A stretch of 10,609 nt of DNA from Rhodospirillales bacterium (GCA_003252195.1 QKFK01000106.1:1-10609); one strand, 5' to 3'. Positions 1 to 7,296 are shown, counted from the first letter of the stretch. Numbers and translations are program-made. Notes: generated from the sequence alone by a model not told the origin.

Positions 1-4
1 GGTT

Positions 5-619
5 ATGGAATTAAAAGCAGCCCTCGAGGGTAACCTCAATGTCATTATTAAAGAAGAAAAGACAAAGCTTGAAAAAGCCATAACCGTTTCTATTAAAAAG
101 GCAGGCACATATTTAAGGAACGAGTTACGCCGTCAGGTGCGTTCGGCACGGCTAGGCAAAGGGTTAGAAAAAGCATGGCAGGTTAATGTCTATCCTAATC
201 GGGGTAGAAGCATGAGTGCTAGTGCTTTGGTGTTCTCTAAGTCAGTTAGGTTGCACAATGTTTTTGAAGATGGTGCAACTATTAAAGCCAACAATGCTTC
301 TTGGCTTGTTATCCCATTAGAGTTTGCAATAAGCAAAGGGTGGGATAAGAATATGTCAAAGTCAAAAGGTAGCCAGCCAAGGAAGTGGTCGGCTATTGAT
401 GCCGCCGAGAGTTATTTTGGCAATCTTAGTTTTGTTCCTTATTCATCATCAAGAGCATTGCTTTGTGGTAAGCAAGGCAAGCAAAACGTGGCGGTGTTTT
501 TATTGGTCAAGTCAGTAACAATTAAAAAGAAACTCGACATTGACCCAGTAGCAGAGAAGTGGAATGATAAGATACCTGATTACATTATATCAGAGTTGTC
601 TCGACTTGATGGCACATAA
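5..619 (+). CDS. DUF6441 family phage protein, probable neck/tail-completion protein
   Basis: This 204-residue protein matches, from memory of the family, the DUF6441 pattern. The N-terminus is MELKAALEGNL, followed by a basic helix with LRNELRRQV (about 38-45). Then come LGKGLEKAW (50-58), a YP motif (63-64), SASALVFSKS (71-80), HNVFEDGATI (84-93), WLVIPL (100-105), and a C-terminal VFLLVKSVTIKKKLD (164-178). The family is found in phage structural clusters but has no experimentally assigned role that I can state. The layout (basic N-terminal helices, then a V-S-x-H-x-x-FE-x-GA strand region) recalls tail-completion proteins of the HK97 gp10 or lambda gpZ kind; that is inference. No gpZ-like gene appears at its usual place between the FII-like and U-like genes, so this protein may fill that role. 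The ATG at 5 fits the family N-terminus, but only four bases lie upstream, so its ribosome site cannot be judged. It is followed by the cos-like region rather than another gene. Confidence 0.75.
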   Translation: MELKAALEGNLNVIIKEEKTKLEKAITVSIKKAGTYLRNELRRQVRSARLGKGLEKAWQVNVYPNRGRSMSASALVFSKSVRLHNVFEDGATIKANNASWLVIPLEFAISKGWDKNMSKSKGSQPRKWSAIDAAESYFGNLSFVPYSSSRALLCGKQGKQNVAVFLLVKSVTIKKKLDIDPVAEKWNDKIPDYIISELSRLDGT

Positions 620-623
620 CAAT

Positions 624-676
624 AGGTTCTTCCTAGCACTCAAAGAGATACGGGTGGCGAAGCCGCGGGGGTTTTC
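624..676 (+). other. Putative lambda-type cos site (cosQ-like and cosN-like elements)
   Basis: This non-coding stretch just upstream of the terminase genes resembles the lambda cohesive-end region as I remember it. A cosQ-like block, AGGTTCTTCCTAG (624-636), compares with lambda GGGTCCTTTCCGG. Twelve bases later TACGGGTGGCGA (649-660) compares with lambda TACGGGGCGGCGA, then CCGCGGGGGTTTTC (663-676) with lambda TCGCGGGTTTTC. Order and spacing agree to within a base or two. By analogy terminase would nick after TACG (652) and on the other strand about 10-12 bases further on, leaving a GC-rich 5' overhang; the exact cuts cannot be read from sequence. GTGGC-GAA-GCCGC could also fold into a short hairpin followed by TTTT, so a weak terminator for the upstream gene is an alternative or an extra function. 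The cos reading is favoured by its position directly before the small terminase gene. Confidence 0.72.
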
Positions 677-699
677 TATTCTGTAGAAGTTTTATTTTA

Positions 700-749
700 C
701 TTAACATTGCTTAACAAACTTAACAAAATCAGTTAATTAGATTAACAAA
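700..749 (+). repeat. TTAACA direct repeats, putative cosB-type terminase-binding sites
   Basis: Four copies of TTAACA start at 701, 711, 720 and 742. The first three are preceded by C, and the last three are followed by AA (TTAACAAA). The first three are 10 and 9 bases apart, so they lie on roughly one face of the helix. They sit between the cosN-like core and the small terminase gene, where lambda places its cosB sites for gpNu1 and IHF. AATCAA at 752-757 recalls half of an IHF site, but the rest of the consensus is missing. No convincing sigma-70 promoter was found in 620-762. The binding role is inferred from position and periodicity. Confidence 0.5.
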
Positions 750-768
750 TTTAATCAATAGGGTGAAT

Positions 769-1362
769 ATGTCTGAGCTAATAACAAGAGCAGAGCTTGC
801 TCGCCGTTTGGGCGTAAGTCGTGCTGCAGTAACCTTAGCTATTAATAATCTCAGGTTATCTGGCAAAGCAATAAATGGTAAGAAAATTTTATATGAAGAA
901 GCCTTGCGACAATGGACTAGCAACACAGATCCAAGGCGAGAATTTGGTGAGCAAAAAGTTGCAGATATAAATGACATAGAACTACAAGAACCTGATGATG
1001 ATTTATACGATTTAGAAGAAGATAGAAAAGAACCGTCATCATTAAGAGAAGAAAAGGCAAGAGAGGCTAAAGCTCGGCGTGAATTGTTAGAGCACAAGCT
1101 CTCTGAAGCTAGAGATGAAAAAAGGGATAAGGCAGAAGTTGCAAGAGATATGTTCTCAGCAGGTCGCCTTATTAGACAGAGTTTAGATAGAATACCAGAG
1201 ATTAGCGAGAAGATAGCAGCATTGCCTCAAGGTGATGTTGATGCTGTTCGTGCTCTTTTGAAAGAAAAGGTGAAAGATACGGAAGAAGTTATTTCACAGC
1301 TTTTACTAGCAGAGGTAAATCATGAAGACAACAAGGAGTATCATATTCAGTCAGTTGGCTAA
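769..1362 (+). CDS. terS: Terminase small subunit (gpNu1-like DNA-binding protein)
   Basis: The small subunit recognises the packaging site and recruits the large subunit. The 197-residue product has an N-terminal winged helix-turn-helix-like segment, TRAELARRLGVSRAAVTLAI (6-25), followed by LSGKAINGKKILYEEALRQW (30-49), the same arrangement as the gpNu1 DNA-binding domain. An acidic linker (about 68-85) leads to a charged, probably coiled-coil helix (about 88-130) suited to oligomerisation, then a C-terminal part that in lambda contacts the large subunit. I prefer the ATG at 769, with AGGG five bases upstream, to the in-frame GTG at 763, whose upstream sequence is weak. The gene lies just after the cos-like region and overlaps the large-subunit gene by 41 bases, implying translational coupling. 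The family call rests on domain order and context, with little sequence conservation beyond the helix-turn-helix. Confidence 0.85.
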   Translation: MSELITRAELARRLGVSRAAVTLAINNLRLSGKAINGKKILYEEALRQWTSNTDPRREFGEQKVADINDIELQEPDDDLYDLEEDRKEPSSLREEKAREAKARRELLEHKLSEARDEKRDKAEVARDMFSAGRLIRQSLDRIPEISEKIAALPQGDVDAVRALLKEKVKDTEEVISQLLLAEVNHEDNKEYHIQSVG

Positions 1363-3295
1363 AGCGATAGCCCCAGACCCAGAGATACTTCCTTCAACAT
1401 GGGCATCAAATAACCTTGTCGTTGCGGATGGTCCTTATCAAGGTGAAAAATGGAAGCTCGAATTAACTCCATATCTAGCAGAAATTCTAGACTGCATGTC
1501 ACCATCAAAGCCATATCGCAGGGTTAGCGTTAAGAAATCTGCTCAACTTGGACTTACAGGTGTTGGTTTGGCATGGCTTGGTTATATCATTGATGTCGTG
1601 CCAGCTTCAACATTGGTCGTGTTTCCAACGATATTGTCGAGTAAAAACTTTAACAAGGAGAAGCTTGCGGAGACATTATCTAAAACACCTGCTTTAAAGA
1701 ACAAAGTAGTTGACCAAACAAACAAAGGATCTAACGGTTCTTCTGGTTTGTTTAAACGCTTTCCCGGTGGGTTTGCCGTTTTGACTGGTGCTAACAGTTC
1801 GGTCGATTTGCGTTCAAAGACTATTAAGAATGTTTTAGCTGATGAGATTGATGATTGGCCACTCGACCTTGATGGGCAGGGTGACCCTATGTCTATGGTT
1901 GATGCTCGTATGTCTGCGTTCGATAGAACTGGTGATGCTAAGAAGTTGGAGTTTTCAACTCCTACATTTAAGGGGATGAGTAGAATTGATGAAGCTTTTG
2001 AAAGTGGAGACCAGCGGTACTTTATGTTACCTTGTCCTCATTGTGGGTTCACACAAAGATTGGTTTTTGAAAATCTAAAATTTGAAAATCAATATCCGTA
2101 CAATGCACATTATATGTGTTCAGATTGCGGTTCTTTGATTGAGCATCACCAAAAAGATGAGATGCTTGCTAAAGGAGAATGGGTGGCTCATAACCCAGGA
2201 CCAGGTAAGCATCCATCTTTTTCAATTAATGCTTTATATTCGCCACTAACAACTTGGGATGATATTGCCAAAAAGTGGTGGGATGCTCAAGATGATCAAC
2301 AAAAATTAAAAGCTTTTCGTAATCTAGTATTAGGAGAGAGCTTTGAGGTTGATGGTGAAGCACCAGAAGCAGAAAGGTTGTTTAACCGTAGAGCTGATTA
2401 CCATAAAGGTTCTATCCCAGCAGGTGGTTTGTTCTTAACGGCTGGGGTCGATGTTCAGGCTGACCGACTTGAAATTGAAGTTGTAGCTTGGGGCATAGGT
2501 AAAACATCATGGTCGATTGATAAGATAGTTCTTGAAGGTGATACGGCCGAGTTATTTGTTTGGGGAGAGCTGAATAAGGTTCTTAATAGAACTTACTACG
2601 ATTGGCAAAATAACCCACGGCAAATTGAATCTATGGCTATCGATAGCGGTTATCGCCCTCAGATGGTTTATAGTTTTACTAAAGGCAAACATAAATGCTT
2701 TGCTATTAAAGGCGTTGGTTCTGCTCATGCTCCAATTTTAGGAACTCCGAGCAAACAAGATACTACTAGAAGAGATGGAGAACGTCATAATAAGAAAAAA
2801 AGAAAAGTAGGCGGTGTTATGCTTTGGCCTGTTGGTACATGGCAGCTAAAAGCCGAGCTTTATGCTTTGTTGAATATGGATGGTCCAAGTGAGTCTGGAG
2901 GCTTCCCTCCAGGATGGTGTCATTTTCCACAAGATTATGACTTGCTATATTTTCAGCAATTGACCTCAGAAAGGCTCGTTGAAAGAGAGCAAAAAGGCTA
3001 TTTGATTAGGGAGTGGGTTAAAGATTCAAGGGTAAGAAATGAGAATTTAGACTGTCGTGTTTATGCCATGGCCGCTGCATATTCTTTAGGTATGGGGCAA
3101 TGGCAGTCATCTCATTGGGAAAGATTGGCTTCCGAGAGAAATGCACCACCAGCACAAGAACAATTAGACTTACTTAAAGGAATGGAATCACCGATTGTTG
3201 TTAATCCTACGACAGCTACAAAGGTGGTTAAATCTGTGCCTGAGCCAGATAATTCTAGTTCTGTGTGGATGGGAGGTGGTTATTGGAGAAGATAA
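1322..3295 (+). CDS. terL: Terminase large subunit, GpA family (packaging ATPase and cos nuclease)
   Basis: This is the motor and nuclease that translocates DNA into the prohead and cuts cos. The 657-residue length is close to lambda gpA. The ATPase half shows a Walker A-like segment, KKSAQLGLTG (71-80), of the deviant kind seen in gpA (lysine early, no classical GKT); a Walker B, VLADEID (171-177); and the coupling motif FSTPT (211-215). A zinc-binding pair follows: CPHC (238-241) and CSDC (266-269). The nuclease half carries candidate metal-binding acids at Asp377 (GVDVQADRLE), Asp441 (AIDSGYRP) and Asp577 (ENLDCRVYAMA). The ATG at 1322 has GAGGT five bases upstream; the next in-frame Met is about 59 residues on and would delete conserved sequence, so the overlap with the small subunit gene looks real. 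The gpW-like gene starts one base after its stop codon. The chance run KKKRKV at 491-496 lies in a basic loop. Confidence 0.97.
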   Translation: MKTTRSIIFSQLAKAIAPDPEILPSTWASNNLVVADGPYQGEKWKLELTPYLAEILDCMSPSKPYRRVSVKKSAQLGLTGVGLAWLGYIIDVVPASTLVVFPTILSSKNFNKEKLAETLSKTPALKNKVVDQTNKGSNGSSGLFKRFPGGFAVLTGANSSVDLRSKTIKNVLADEIDDWPLDLDGQGDPMSMVDARMSAFDRTGDAKKLEFSTPTFKGMSRIDEAFESGDQRYFMLPCPHCGFTQRLVFENLKFENQYPYNAHYMCSDCGSLIEHHQKDEMLAKGEWVAHNPGPGKHPSFSINALYSPLTTWDDIAKKWWDAQDDQQKLKAFRNLVLGESFEVDGEAPEAERLFNRRADYHKGSIPAGGLFLTAGVDVQADRLEIEVVAWGIGKTSWSIDKIVLEGDTAELFVWGELNKVLNRTYYDWQNNPRQIESMAIDSGYRPQMVYSFTKGKHKCFAIKGVGSAHAPILGTPSKQDTTRRDGERHNKKKRKVGGVMLWPVGTWQLKAELYALLNMDGPSESGGFPPGWCHFPQDYDLLYFQQLTSERLVEREQKGYLIREWVKDSRVRNENLDCRVYAMAAAYSLGMGQWQSSHWERLASERNAPPAQEQLDLLKGMESPIVVNPTTATKVVKSVPEPDNSSSVWMGGGYWRR

Positions 3296-3296
3296 T

Positions 3297-3494
3297 ATGG
3301 CTTATACAAAAGAACAATTAGAAGCCCTTGAGGATGCTATTTCTCAGGGGGTAACTTCGGTCTCATATAATGGCAAAACTATAACTTATAGATCATTGTC
3401 TGAGATGATTAAAATTAGAGATAATATGCGTTCAGAGCTGGGCGTATCGGCTAAAAAACCGAGGTCATATAGAACATCATTTAAGAGTGGTTGA
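3297..3494 (+). CDS. gpW-like head-tail joining protein
   Basis: This 65-residue protein has the size, order and pattern of lambda gpW (68 residues): YTKEQLEALEDAIS forms a first helix, VTSVSYNGKTITYRSL matches the central beta hairpin, and SEMIKIRDNMRSELG the second helix, followed by a basic tail. gpW sits in the portal channel after packaging and prepares the head for the connector and tail. The reading frame is open further upstream, inside the terminase gene, but the ATG at 3297 has GGAGA (3285-3289) seven bases before it and gives the family-typical N-terminus. The gene lies between the large terminase and portal genes exactly as in lambda, with a one-base gap to the former. The portal ATG follows two bases after its TGA. 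Confidence 0.92.
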   Translation: MAYTKEQLEALEDAISQGVTSVSYNGKTITYRSLSEMIKIRDNMRSELGVSAKKPRSYRTSFKSG

Positions 3495-3496
3495 AA

Positions 3497-4981
3497 ATGA
3501 AGCAAAACGTTATTGATAAAGTAGTGTCTCTATTTTCACCTCAAGCTGGTGTTAAGAGAGCCACTGCTCGTTTGAAACTAGATTTACTACGAGGTTATGA
3601 TGGAGCAAAATCGTCACTATCTAGTAGTGGTTGGTATGCCCCATCAACTGATGCGAATAGCGAAATAAGCTATGGATTGATTCCATTAAGAAATAAAAGT
3701 AGAGACTTAGTTCGCAATCACCCATATGCTCGGCGTATTATATCAACATTAGTTTCTAATGTCATAGGTGATGGGATTACCCCATCATTCGAAGATGAAA
3801 ATCGTCAATCTTTATGGGACGCTTGGGCCGATAGTACGGACTGTGATGCCGATGGAGATCTAAATTTTTATGGTCTAACAGCATTAGCTTTTAGATCATC
3901 ATTAGAAAGTGGTGAATGTCTGATTAGGTTTCGCCGTAGAAGGCTTAGTGATGGTTATAAAATACCGTTGCAACTTCAATTGTTGGAAGGGGACTTTTTA
4001 GATTTAACTAAAAACCAAATTAAACCAAGAATTATAAATGGGGTTGAGTTCGATGACTTAGGCAAGAGGGTTGCTTATTGGCTCTATGAAGAACATCCAG
4101 GAAGCTATTACGGCAACTTAAAGTCTAATCGAGTGCCTGCATCTGAGGTGTTCCACCTGTTTTTCAAGGAGCGACCAGGTCAAGTGAGAGGTGAGCCTAG
4201 ATTGGCTCCTGTTATTAATAAGTTAAAGGATTTAGATGAGTATCAATTTGCTTTACTATTTAGAGCAAAAGTAGAGGCTTGCCTTGGTGTGTTTATAACC
4301 ACCGATGAAGAAGCTCACGGAACGTTTGGTACACCTATAACAGGTGATAAATCAGGTGGAAGTAGCCCAATAAGGCAAGTCGAACCAGGAATGATTAGCT
4401 ATTTGAAGCCTGGCGAAAGTGTAGAAACAATTAATCCGACAGGGTCAAGTGCTCATAACGATTATTCTAAACAACATAATCAGGCAATTTCTGTGGGTGC
4501 TGGTGTTACATATGACCAGCTAACTGGTGATTTAAGCCAAGCCAATTATTCATCTCTTAGAGCAGGTAAGGTAGAACAACGCAGACAATCTTCTCAAATT
4601 CAATGGCACTACTTAATACCAACTTTTTGTGAAAGAGTGGTTAAAGAGTTTGAGAAGACAATTCAATTGGCGGGGCTAGTTAAAGATAACATCTCAAAAG
4701 TTGAATGGATGCCACCCGCTCATGAGATGATTGATCCTCTTAAAGATACAAATGCAGAGATATTACAAGTTCAAGCAGGTTTCAAGACTATGGAGCAAGC
4801 TGTTTCTGAGCGTGGTTATAACTTTAAGCGACAGGTCAAAAAGATTGCTGAGAACAATCAGTTTCTTGATGACTATGGAGTTAAATTATCAAGCGATGCT
4901 AGGTCTGGATTAAATAACAAACCTACTGAAGATTCAAACAAAGAAGATGAGGAAGAAGATGCCAAAGAAAAATCAAAATAA
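3497..4981 (+). CDS. Portal protein, lambda gpB family
   Basis: The portal is the dodecameric ring at one head vertex through which terminase pumps DNA; it also seeds prohead assembly. The 494-residue product shows family features: the N-terminal region with GWYAPSTDANSEI (45-57), RDLVRNHPYARRII (69-82) followed by VSNVIGDGITPSF (86-98), and SLESGECLIRFRRR (135-148). A mid-region FKERPGQVRGEPRLAP segment is typical of lambda-type portals. The last 20 or so residues are strongly acidic and lysine-rich and look disordered. ATG 3497 is preferred to the in-frame TTG at 3491, which overlaps the gpW stop; AAGAG lies upstream at 3483-3487. The gene overlaps the protease-capsid gene by 23 bases. Its length is slightly below lambda gpB (533), with no sign of a break. 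Confidence 0.95.
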   Translation: MKQNVIDKVVSLFSPQAGVKRATARLKLDLLRGYDGAKSSLSSSGWYAPSTDANSEISYGLIPLRNKSRDLVRNHPYARRIISTLVSNVIGDGITPSFEDENRQSLWDAWADSTDCDADGDLNFYGLTALAFRSSLESGECLIRFRRRRLSDGYKIPLQLQLLEGDFLDLTKNQIKPRIINGVEFDDLGKRVAYWLYEEHPGSYYGNLKSNRVPASEVFHLFFKERPGQVRGEPRLAPVINKLKDLDEYQFALLFRAKVEACLGVFITTDEEAHGTFGTPITGDKSGGSSPIRQVEPGMISYLKPGESVETINPTGSSAHNDYSKQHNQAISVGAGVTYDQLTGDLSQANYSSLRAGKVEQRRQSSQIQWHYLIPTFCERVVKEFEKTIQLAGLVKDNISKVEWMPPAHEMIDPLKDTNAEILQVQAGFKTMEQAVSERGYNFKRQVKKIAENNQFLDDYGVKLSSDARSGLNNKPTEDSNKEDEEEDAKEKSK

Positions 4982-6839
4982 AGAGATTCAAACGAGGTTT
5001 AGGTCTGTTGATATTTCCGAAGTTAAAGGGAGTGAAGATAGCCGAGAAATAGAAGTCATATGGACTACTGGGGCAACTGTACGAAGACACGACTGGGATG
5101 GCGATTATGATGAAGAGTTGGTTGTATCAGATTCTACAGTCAACTTAGAGCGTTTGAACAGCGGCAATGCACCTGTCCTTGATACCCATAGTAAAAGCTC
5201 TACTGACAATATAGTCGGTGTAGTTTTAAGAGCTTGGATTGAAAACGGCATAGGTAAAGCGATTGTCCGCATATCTAAGCGAGAAGATGTCGAGGGTATC
5301 TGGCAAGATATTCAAGATAGGATTTTAAGAAACTTATCGATTGGTTACCGTGTAAATAAGTTTGAGGTAACCGAAGAAGATGGAAAAGTTCCGCTCTATA
5401 GAGCGGTTGATTGGGAGCCATATGAAATATCATTGGTTCCAGTTGGTGCTGATGCCGGTGCCGTGGTTAGGTCGCAGGATGATAAAAACACCTGCGATTT
5501 TGTTTATTTAGGTAATAGAAATAAGGATAATGATGATATGCCTGTACCAAACAAAGAAAACGCTGCCGAAACCGGTAGCCAAGTAGATGCTGAAGCTATT
5601 AGAGCAGAGGCAACAAAAAAAGAGCGTGAGCGTATTCGCTCAATTAATGATATCGCAACTAAGGCAAATTTAGGTAGCGATTTTGTTGCTCGTATGAGCG
5701 CTGCAGATCATTCTGTGGATAAAGTAAGAGAGTTCGCCTTTGATGAAATGGCAAAGAAGTCTGAAGAAGTTAGAACTTCCCCATCTATACAGATTGGCAT
5801 AGATTATGATTCAAAAGAGAGTAAACGTGCCGCTATTGAAACAGCTCTCGCCGCACGACATTCAAAACATGTGATTCCAGAAGGCAAAGCCAGAGAATAT
5901 ATGGGTATGTCTTTAGCAGAAATGATGAGGGATTATACTGGTTCTAAAGAGAGAAGTAGTAGTGCTTTAGTTGAACGTGCAATGACTACATCAGACTTCC
6001 CTGCAATTCTTGCAAATGTAGGTCATAAAATACTTATTCCTGTTTATAATGAAGCACAACAGAGCTTTAAGAGCATAGCTAGAATAGTTACTGTTAACGA
6101 TTTTAAACCTAGTTCTTTAGTATCTTTGGGTAGTTTCCCTGACCTCAAAAAGCTTAAGCAAAATGGTGAGTTTGAACAAGGTAAGGTGAACGAAAGCGGA
6201 GAAAACATTAAAGTTGAGACATATGCAAGTTCATACTCTATTACACGCCAATCTTTAGTTAATGATGATGTTATGGCTTTTGCAAACCATTTTAACAATA
6301 TTGGTTTGGTTATTGCCAAATTCGAAAACAAAAGATTTTGGGAATATGTAAAAGAGAATGGTAAATTAGCCGATGGATCAGCTTTATTTAACGCTAGCCG
6401 TGGAAACTACAATGCGACTGCGACAGCTTTGTCATACGATGCTATAAGTGCCGCAAGGGTAGCTATGCGTAATCAAAAAGGATTAGACAAAGAAAAATTA
6501 GGTATCGGACCTAAGTCTTTGGTAGTAAGTCCTGAGAACGAAACCAAGGCAGAACAATATTGCTCTTCAGTTTATGTTCCAAATGAAGCAGATAAAATCA
6601 ATGTATTTGCAGGTAAATTAGCACCTATTTGTGAAGCTGAATTAAGCGGAAAAGATTGGTATTTGTTCGCAGACCCAATGATGAATGGTTTGACGGTCGC
6701 TTATCTTGAAGGAGAAATTGGCCCAAGGGTTAGAACATCAAACCCAGATAATGCGGAAGCCACTAAAATTTCAGTTGCATTGGATTTTGGCGTTGGTGCA
6801 GCAGGCGCTTACGGAACTTACTTCCAAAAAGGTGCTTAG
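4959..6839 (+). CDS. Prohead protease / major capsid protein fusion
   Basis: One 626-residue chain joins a head-maturation protease to the shell protein. Residues 1-175 look like an S78/U35-type prohead protease: VLDTHSK supplies the likely catalytic His77, NLSIGYRV the likely Ser127, and WEPYEISLVPVGAD (152-165) the conserved strand with Glu156. Residues about 176-275 are charged and helical (AEAIRAEATKKERERI, 211-226) and resemble a scaffolding or delta segment. Residues about 285-626 are the capsid part, with ALVERAMTTSDFP (336-348), SFPDLKKLKQNGEF (392-405), a YSITRQSLVNDD stretch (426-437) and DWYLFADP (566-573), similar to HK97-fold capsid proteins found in such fusions. Self-cleavage to release the shell protein is expected, but the cut site is not evident. 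I prefer the ATG at 4959, with GAGGA (4949-4953) five bases upstream, to the one at 4947. An internal start lies at 5538, and an intrinsic terminator follows the gene. Confidence 0.92.
   Translation: MPKKNQNKEIQTRFRSVDISEVKGSEDSREIEVIWTTGATVRRHDWDGDYDEELVVSDSTVNLERLNSGNAPVLDTHSKSSTDNIVGVVLRAWIENGIGKAIVRISKREDVEGIWQDIQDRILRNLSIGYRVNKFEVTEEDGKVPLYRAVDWEPYEISLVPVGADAGAVVRSQDDKNTCDFVYLGNRNKDNDDMPVPNKENAAETGSQVDAEAIRAEATKKERERIRSINDIATKANLGSDFVARMSAADHSVDKVREFAFDEMAKKSEEVRTSPSIQIGIDYDSKESKRAAIETALAARHSKHVIPEGKAREYMGMSLAEMMRDYTGSKERSSSALVERAMTTSDFPAILANVGHKILIPVYNEAQQSFKSIARIVTVNDFKPSSLVSLGSFPDLKKLKQNGEFEQGKVNESGENIKVETYASSYSITRQSLVNDDVMAFANHFNNIGLVIAKFENKRFWEYVKENGKLADGSALFNASRGNYNATATALSYDAISAARVAMRNQKGLDKEKLGIGPKSLVVSPENETKAEQYCSSVYVPNEADKINVFAGKLAPICEAELSGKDWYLFADPMMNGLTVAYLEGEIGPRVRTSNPDNAEATKISVALDFGVGAAGAYGTYFQKGA
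5523..5540 (+). promoter_or_regulatory. Possible internal ribosome binding site and in-frame start in the protease-capsid gene
   Basis: AAGGA (5523-5527) lies ten bases before an ATG at 5538 that is in frame and encodes Met194 of the fusion. Initiation here would give a 433-residue scaffold-plus-capsid chain (MPVPNKENAAE...) lacking the protease. The start falls right at the junction after the protease domain, much as lambda Nu3 starts inside gene C. The spacing is somewhat long, so use of this site is a hypothesis. Confidence 0.4.
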
Positions 6840-6864
6840 TATTTGAAAGCTAAACGAGTGAGTT

Positions 6865-6890
6865 AAGAGAGGGTTTTGCCCTCTCTTTTT
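6865..6890 (+). terminator. Rho-independent terminator after the capsid gene
   Basis: AAGAGAGGG (6865-6873) pairs perfectly with CCCTCTCTT (6879-6887) across a TTTTG loop. The 3' arm runs into a T tract (6886-6890), followed by ATTAATT. It lies 25 bases after the capsid stop codon and ahead of the cement protein gene. It may end part of the transcripts, or protect the 3' end of an abundant capsid message. Genes downstream on the same strand imply readthrough or a phage antiterminator. Confidence 0.85.
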
Positions 6891-6917
6891 ATTAATTCAA
6901 ATTGAAAGACAATAGAG

Positions 6918-7235
6918 ATGAAAAATAAGATTAGTGAAGGAAAAAGGATTGAGGTTGCGGTAGCCGATACAGTTATGAGTGGAGATATTGTCGCAATCGG
7001 TGATCTAGTTGGTATTGCATCAACTGATGCTGAAGATGGGACAACTGTTATTGATACAGAGGGGGTGTTCACAGTTCCTTGCTCTACCACCGATGATATT
7101 GCTGTAGGGGCAAGTGTGTATGTTTCTGCGACATCTGGTTCAGTTACCGTAACTGCGACAGATAACACTTTGGTTGGTGTCGCAGTTTCTGCTGCTCCTA
7201 GTGGTTCAACTGAAGTAAATATCAAAATCGTATAA
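6918..7235 (+). CDS. DUF2190-type capsid cement (decoration) protein
   Basis: The 105-residue, beta-rich, Val/Thr/Ser-rich protein follows the DUF2190 layout. ISEGKRIEVAVADTVMSGDIVAIGDLVGIA (5-34) opens the chain, then a GVFTVPC strand (49-55), DDIAVGASVYV (59-69), and a closing NTLVGVAVSAAPSGSTEVNIKIV region. Members sit beside major capsid genes and are thought to stabilise the shell as external cement, analogous to lambda gpD. In lambda the decoration gene comes before the capsid gene; here it follows, because the protease and capsid genes are fused. The ribosome site is weak (GAAAGA at 6904-6909, GAG at 6915-6917), unexpected for a protein needed in hundreds of copies. The gene stands behind the terminator at 6865-6890 and no promoter was recognised in the gap. 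A minus-strand reading frame over this gene is a shadow. Confidence 0.82.
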   Translation: MKNKISEGKRIEVAVADTVMSGDIVAIGDLVGIASTDAEDGTTVIDTEGVFTVPCSTTDDIAVGASVYVSATSGSVTVTATDNTLVGVAVSAAPSGSTEVNIKIV

Positions 7236-7250
7236 CTTTAAGTAGGTGTA

Positions 7251-7296
7251 AAATGCCGAGCAATGTTTTTAGCCGGGCATTGTCCGGCATTTTTTT
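7251..7296 (+). promoter_or_regulatory. Start-codon hairpin overlapping a terminator-like stem-loop
   Basis: Two overlapping folds share one 3' arm. The long form pairs AAATGCCG (7251-7258) with CGGCATTT (7285-7292) and CAATG (7261-7265) with CATTG (7278-7282), leaving a 12-base loop. It buries the ATG at 7253, while the Shine-Dalgarno AGGTG (7244-7248) stays just outside. The short form pairs GCCGG (7272-7276) with CCGGC (7284-7288) and is followed by A and seven T's (7290-7296), the classic shape of an intrinsic terminator. The two are mutually exclusive. Both lie within the first 15 codons of the FII-like gene. Function is inferred only from the fold. Confidence 0.6.

Noticed and set aside
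653..675. Short GC hairpin followed by TTTT read as a terminator of the first gene.
   Set aside because: The stem is only five pairs with one wobble and is separated from the T's by a G run; the match to a cos core is a better explanation, though dual use is possible.
700..762. Promoter for the terminase operon in the AT-rich repeats.
   Set aside because: No convincing -35/-10 pair with proper spacing; the repeats fit terminase binding better.
729..1097. Minus-strand open frame over the small terminase gene.
   Set aside because: Serine-rich, low-complexity translation opposite a well-supported gene, with no ribosome site or family resemblance.
2792..2809. KKKRKV in the large terminase, identical to the core of a viral nuclear localisation signal.
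   Set aside because: It is a short basic stretch in a phage protein acting in a bacterium; chance and DNA-contact roles explain it better.
6044..6331. Minus-strand open frame inside the capsid part of the fusion.
   Set aside because: Shadow of a conserved coding region; no initiation signal and no recognisable motif.
6863..7225. Minus-strand open frame covering the cement protein gene and the terminator.
   Set aside because: It mirrors the Val/Thr-rich codons of the plus-strand gene, which matches a known family in the expected place.
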